Shown here in pieces: positions 59,216 through 64,000 of a DNA stretch of 64,000 bases. Under the pieces are notes generated by a model that ran no database searches, was not told where the DNA came from, and saw only the letters and a list, made by a program, of their open reading frames with translations. Location: contig CM022368.1 of NCBI GenBank assembly GCA_011800155.1, forward strand, positions 620,001-684,000, in the 5' to 3' direction. Position numbers and translations under genes: made by a program. Positions within the stretch are counted from its first letter, which is position 1, and each line of letters begins with the position of its first letter. This stretch comes from Flammulina velutipes (Eukaryota; Basidiomycota; Agaricomycetes; Agaricales; Physalacriaceae).

Positions 59216-60591
59216 CTATCGTATGCTCAGTCCACCGATCTTAGTAGCCAACGCGCTGACCGCATTCGCATCCCAAATCACTAAGTTCCCGTCCGCGCCA
59301 GAAGTGCTCACCCGTGTAACAATCCCGCCTTCCTCCTCGTAAGGACGCACGCTCGTGATACTGTTCTGGTGGATGGTCAACAATTTGACATCGCTGCCTT
59401 CGCTGCCACCAGACTGGCCACGACTGTCCGCACTACGGAAGGTGGCGAAAGCGGCAGAATTGAGCTTTCCGGGGCCTCCAGCACGAGCAGCAGCAGCCTT
59501 GGGAGCAGACGTATCGTCAAGGGTACCAATGCCTTCCCATCCAGCTTCGGAACCGGTAAAAACGTAAGGTTGGCAGTCGTGTCCAGCGGCAATGATAGAC
59601 TGCTCGGATGTCCATGCAAGCGTCAAGACGGGAAGGGAGCTCATCTTGATGGTGCAGATACCACCAGTTGGGTAGACGACAGAGATGGAACTGTCATGAC
59701 CTATGGACAATGAGTCGGGCGAATAGGACAGACGGCGTTGGTTGACTTACTGGCAAAGGCGAGGGCATCTCCGGAAGGCGAAAAACCAACAGAGTGAACC
59801 CAACCACCTGATGGACTTCCATACTCGCCACAAATGGTATTGAAAGGAAGCTTAGAACCCCAAACGGATGGAGGAGGCCTGTATATCCATCAAACTATGC
59901 ACAATTATGTGCCGATAGGCTAGACGTACTTTGCATCGACTTCCTTGATATAGGCTGAGAAGACTCTAGCCTTCATGTCGGCGCTGCCAGCGGCCAAAAG
60001 GACGTTGTTGGGATGCCAATCGATGGCGAGGACAGTCGACCTGATGGGTTTCTTGAGCAGCTTACTGACCCACCAGTTGTTCTCTGGGTCGAACGAGCAG
60101 ACTGCAATCGCACGGGCACCGCTGGCGACGGCAAACTTGTCCTCCTTTGGGCTCCACCTAACGTGCGTCGCAGCGCGATTGATGCGCAGCAAGACGAGGG
60201 TAGGCTTCCAGGAGACTTTGCCCGTCTCAGGATCAGGTGTCTCCTGCCAGACATAAGCATTCCTATCCTGAGAGGCGGTTACAATCCTATTGGACGCAGG
60301 GGCCCAGTCGATGGATGTGATGATTTTGTCGTGCTGCATAGCGAGTGGTTAGATCGTCATCTGGAATTAATGGTTGGTACGCACCTCAGCAAGCGTCTCT
60401 GTTGAAACCCACTCAGATCCCTTTCGAGTGAATATTTCCGCATCCTTGGAGTTCAAGCTGACCGCGATTTCTACAGAGTGAGTTCAGTCCGATATCACTT
60501 GTCAAAGTCATTGCTACGCACGAGATCTATCTGCGCTGAACGAATGCGCAGTGATGGGCGTCTGGGCCAGAGAAAATACTTGAGGAGCCAT
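59216..60591 (-). CDS. ARC40: Arp2/3 complex subunit 1 (ARPC1, 41-kDa WD40)
   Basis: Seven-bladed WD40 subunit of the Arp2/3 actin-nucleating complex. The ATG at 60591 gives [20 protein letters not shown], the conserved start. Blades: [91 protein letters not shown], then [19 protein letters not shown] joined to [11 protein letters not shown], and [20 protein letters not shown] before the last strand [15 protein letters not shown], stop at 59216. The variable Ala/Gly/Ser insert in blade 6-7 ([16 protein letters not shown]) is normal for the family. About 380 residues, 4-5 introns. Acts in endocytic actin patches and hyphal growth. Confidence 0.92.
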
Positions 60592-60838
60592 TGTTGTTCG
60601 TTAGGTTTGCAGTAGGACGAGCAGTCTACTACTGCGATGGTGATGAAAGTGCGGAGGAGAGTCGCGTTGTGACCGTGACGTTACGTTACGTGGCGTACAT
60701 CTTATTTCATTTCCTCTACTTACACTCAGATGGTATACATCTACAAGTCATTGAAATTTAGCCATGTTGTTCATTTATTACGCCCCATATCGATGCTTTA
60801 AACTGCACTCATTAAATCAGTATAAACTCGCGTAGAAC

Positions 60839-61130
60839 TCAGTCAACGCGTACCAAAGTCATAACCAGTCCCATTTTCTTTTCCAGCTCTCTTAGCCTTC
60901 CGAGAAGCATTGCATCGGGTTCTGAGGACATTGTCTTTGTTTTAGACACGACCTGGCGCGTAATCATTGGTACCCTTCTAATCAGGAGCACGCGACGGAA
61001 AACTAACCAGCTTGACGTTCTGCGCCAGTTTAGCGTACTCCCATAGAACATCAGATTCAGTGGATGTAAGCTCCGGATGTCCCGCGTAGGGGTTCGTAAG
61101 GAAGATGTCGTTCGCAGAGGGTGTGCTCAT
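60839..61130 (-). CDS. DAD3: DASH/Dam1 complex subunit Dad3
   Basis: Small kinetochore protein of the ring-forming DASH complex that couples chromosomes to microtubules. Two exons (61008-61130 and 60839-60952) give 78 residues. Exon 1: MSTPSANDIFLTNPYAGHPE, LTSTESDVLWEYAKLAQNVK; exon 2: VVSKTKTMSSEPDAMLLGRL and RELEKKMGLVMTLVRVD. The NPYxGHPxLTxxESxVLWEYAKLAQN signature and the ELExKMGLVxTL end are diagnostic. It is slightly shorter at the C-terminus than I would expect (yeast ~94 residues). It was easy to miss because each exon is about 40 codons. Confidence 0.9.
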
Positions 61131-61305
61131 GGTGAGGAAGGAAGAGGCATTGATGCCTATTACCATAAGTGGATCCACGTTCGTCAAGCATGGTAGAATT
61201 CGTGTGATGTAGAAATCGACTTTCGTAGCGCAATACAAAGAAATGGTATGTATGAAAGTGCGAACGAAAGATCCAGTCTGTTATCAACACGTTGGCGCCG
61301 CCACT

Positions 61306-61331
61306 GTACAGTACTAGCGTACAGTACTAGC
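61306..61331. repeat. Perfect 13-bp tandem duplication
   Basis: The unit GTACAGTACTAGC occurs twice head to tail (61306-61318, 61319-61331), just beyond the stop codon of the F-box gene (61334). It contains the palindromes AGTACT and TGTACA. Confidence 0.7.
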
Positions 61332-61333
61332 AC

Positions 61334-62906
61334 TTAGTATATAATTGTACCATACTTGCGGAGAAACCAACGGTATCCCCAGTGTACAGTAAGTTCCAAT
61401 CCATCCAGATCTTCCAATGCGCTCACAATATGACGGGACGCCACCGATTTCGTAGACTGGGGAGCGCACAAGATCAGTTCTCGTAGACCTTTTGCCATTC
61501 GCGACTGGATCATGACCAGAAGATTCTCTGCTCGGAAAGCACCGCTCAACGGAAAGTGAGATGAATCCGTTACGTCGTGAACATAGAGCTCCCGCAAGTT
61601 GGGAACCAAAGTCGAATCTCCGAGGGTAAGAGCCGCATATACCTCGGACGCTGTCTCCTGCTTGACACTGAAGTAGAGGACCTTCAGCTGCGGCGGACAG
61701 CTCCGCAAGATGGGTAAGAGAATTGAAGGCGAGAGGACATATGTGTCGAGGATCAAAGTATCTAATTGGGTATTAGGAAGGAATGTGCGGAAGAAACGGC
61801 TCTGTGAAAAATAGTCCCTGTCAAAGACAGAAGCTGTCAGGTCCCAGTCATATCTATTCGGTTCGGCAAGACGCAGCATTCGCAGGTTGGGGAAGGCGAA
61901 TGCCATAAAAGGGACAAAGGATATCATGGCGATCGTCAATTCCTGAAGGGAGGGGACGGTGATAGTAGGTTGTTGTGATTCTGAAGGGATAGTATCGCCT
62001 TTCAAGAAAGTGATATGGGCCTCTTCAATAGCGTGGTTCTCGTTGAATATGATAAAGAAGTCTCTCCATCCGTGGAGATCTCCAGAAAATAGCCGAACTT
62101 GGGCCCATGGCAGCAAAGCGTGTAGGCGCATATTATGAAGCCTGATTTCCCACAAACGAGGAGCATAGTTGAACCAAATGCCGTCAAATACGGGGGAGCT
62201 GAGCTCGATATCGGGAAGAGTCATTTGTGTTGTTGTTTCGACCTCTACCTGGAAGATTTCGAGCAAGGGCAATTCCATCTGTGATAAGCGATAGAGATCT
62301 GTGAGATCTGTGTTATGGTGGGTAGATATTTCTAGAACCACTAGCTGGCTCGCGTGGGGTTGAAGGAGTGAAGGGACCACACATCGTTCTCCAGCGGTGC
62401 ATACCACATAGAGGGGATGAGCAGCAGACCGAGCTAGAACCTCCTTCAACAAGGAGACTTTGCTATCTGTCCACTCCGCGTCAAACGCGGTATCGATGGA
62501 TAATCGTGACCAGAGGGTTGGATTGGCCAGTGTTATGGCCCTCCAGCGAGAGCAGACGTGACTGATGACCCAAGATGCGTGTTTCTGCACTTGGATGGAC
62601 TCGTGTGCATCGTCGGCAGCGATCGCGAGAGAGAAAATGTCGAGCAATAACTCCACTGGTAAGGCGGAACTAGCTAAGCTCCCAGGAGGTGGTTTAGGGA
62701 GTTTAGGGAGTCGGTAAACCCTGAGCAGGTGGGATATTATATTGCGCCTTTTCTGTCTGTAGGCTCGGCGCAGTCGCTGCAAGTCACCAAAATGGCGTCG
62801 AATATCAGGATCCAGATGAGAGCGCGTGCCATTGTTCACCGCTTCAATCTACAAGTATAAACTTTAGTCGCTGTTGAGAATGAAAAATAAGCCTCACAGC
62901 AGCCAT
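61334..62906 (-). CDS. F-box protein
   Basis: Exon 1 is just ATG GCT GCT (62898-62906); a 49-nt intron then leads to IEAVNNGTRSHLDPDIRRHF in phase 0, so the true start is upstream of the long frame, whose first codon is GTG. About 508 residues. The F-box, at residues ~60-110, reads SSALPVELLLDIFSLAIAAD ... ISHVCSRWRAITLANPTLW, the standard agaricomycete LPxELLxxIF...CSRWRxIxLxxPxLW pattern. The remainder is an irregular LRR-like array (PNLRELYVHDVTDSSHF, LRMLRLAEPNRY). Probable SCF substrate adaptor, target unknown. It shares a 50-bp promoter with the divergent gene at 62957. Confidence 0.8.
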
Positions 62907-62956
62907 CGTGGTTGCGCAACACGATAAACTGGTGGCTGTGCTAATGATTCTTAATC

Positions 62957-63796
62957 ATGGACCAGGATTGTCCGGACTGGGATGGCGCAGTCAAGAGATA
63001 TCGTGCGTTGACGGAACGAAATACTGCAGACCTGAACGATGAGGCAATTCTTCGTGAGCTACATACTGGCTTTACAGAGTTACTGGTGCGTCGTCTATCC
63101 GACACTTGCTATCAGAGGATGATTAATGGCCCAGGACAAACGCTATGTGCTACGGGAAGATGGGACGCAATGGCCAAATTTACCCAATACTTTTGGCGAA
63201 TTAGTACCATTCATGTATATCCAGCAAGACATTACAAGCAAGAAGTTGGATCGGCTGGGGAAGCCAGTCAAGGGCGCGTTGAAGTGATCAGTCTACCAGT
63301 CTTGTAACTGATATACCTTCTAGCTGTCAGCGAGAAGAGAAAGGCCAGCACGGAACAGGAGACTGTCAAACGTCCACGGACATCCTCTTTCATTGATAGG
63401 CCAGCCACACATTCTCCGCTGCCGGCCAGCCCGCCCATCCCATCATCGTCTCCCAATATGTTGGACTCCCTTCCCCGTCTCGTACGACTTTACTCCTGGT
63501 CCATTCCACCTCTAAATTCTCTACAGGTTCGTCTACCTGATTCCGCATCGGAAGAATCTCTCAGTCTCTCCCCGCCTCCGATATCCACCAACCTAACGGA
63601 CCTTCTCCTACAACAGACTGCTAATCTGCGGAAACTCCAGAACGAATATAACGAAAGTATACGACAAATACAAGCGGCACAGGAAGCGCATACGCGCATC
63701 TCGCAACTTGTGGCTGAGGCCAAGCAGCAAATTAACGAGACTGCTAGACGTTTAATCAGCGATAGTATAAACGAGGGATCAATACGAAGTCATTAG
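62957..63796 (+). CDS. Coiled-coil protein, unrecognised
   Basis: The ATG at 62957 gives MDQDCPDWDGAVKRYRALTE; exon 1 ends GFTELL and exon 2 begins DKRYVLREDGTQWPNLPNTF. A further intron (donor GTGATC, acceptor CTGTCAG near 63,283-63,330) joins KGAL to NEKRKASTEQ. A Pro/Ser-rich linker follows. A 45-nt in-frame stretch at ~63,480-63,524 (donor GTACGA, acceptor TACAG) may be another intron. The C-terminal ~65 residues form a coiled coil (LLLQQTANLRKLQNEYNESI ... ISQLVAEAKQQINETARRL). Stop at 63796. The layout resembles small structural or kinetochore/scaffold proteins, but I recognise no family. Confidence 0.65.
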
Positions 63797-64000
63797 GGCG
63801 ACGTCGAACATTGTTGTATGTATTCTATTTTTGGGTGATTTGTGAACGTGGGTGACTGTCGACAGCGACTCGAGGAGATGTGGCGTGTCAAATGACGTGG
63901 AAGTTCCCAAAGAAGGCGTTCAACGCTGACAGGCTGTCAAGTGAGCATTTCGGCTGATATTTGAGGCTTCGAATGCGCAATTTAGACTTTGAGAGGTGTT

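Overview
The window is nuclear DNA from a basidiomycete fungus, most likely a mushroom-forming agaricomycete. Genes are dense, on both strands, and cut by many introns of about 45-60 bases. Several families typical of Agaricomycetes are present: a DUF6534-like seven-helix protein, an OTT_1508-like deaminase, F-box/LRR proteins, a class I terpene synthase, a secreted M43 protease and a White-collar-2 light regulator. I saw no tRNA, rRNA, transposon or CRISPR array. About 34 protein genes can be supported; four or five have uncertain ends.

0-16 kb: the 3' part of a type B carboxylesterase, an LRR protein, Ku70, a weak small ORF, a small acidic protein behind a TATA box, two divergent MFS transporters (one MFSD8-like, one Git1/phosphate-like), a Rap1-type BRCT+Myb telomere protein and an unrecognised protein.

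16-27 kb: a flavin monooxygenase, inositol-pentakisphosphate 2-kinase, a MYND zinc-finger protein with an apparent frameshift, an NAD(P)-binding oxidoreductase, WC-2, and a short-chain dehydrogenase with a mitochondrial-type leader.

27-47 kb: a large kinesin-4-like motor, aspartokinase, arginase (with a 10-nt microexon), a terpene synthase with an abnormal aspartate-rich motif, an F-box protein, isovaleryl-CoA dehydrogenase, a Zn(II)2Cys6 regulator, a deaminase-fold protein and a second short-chain dehydrogenase. Aspartokinase (Asp family biosynthesis), arginase (Arg breakdown) and isovaleryl-CoA dehydrogenase (Leu breakdown) are all amino-acid metabolism genes, but nothing shows them to be co-regulated.

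48-64 kb: a DUF6534-like membrane protein, a secreted metalloprotease, a second MFSD8-like transporter that is a close paralogue of the one at 8.7-10.3 kb but in the opposite orientation, an AGC-like kinase, a BTB-like protein, ARPC1 of the Arp2/3 complex, DAD3 of the DASH complex, an F-box protein and a coiled-coil protein sharing a 50-bp promoter.

Most of this is ordinary housekeeping content. The least ordinary signals are an in-frame intron that would encode a membrane anchor if kept, the terpene synthase metal-site change, two microexons, two GC-AG introns needed to restore conserved motifs, the MYND frameshift and the inverted MFS pair. I did not find a clearly new multi-gene system.
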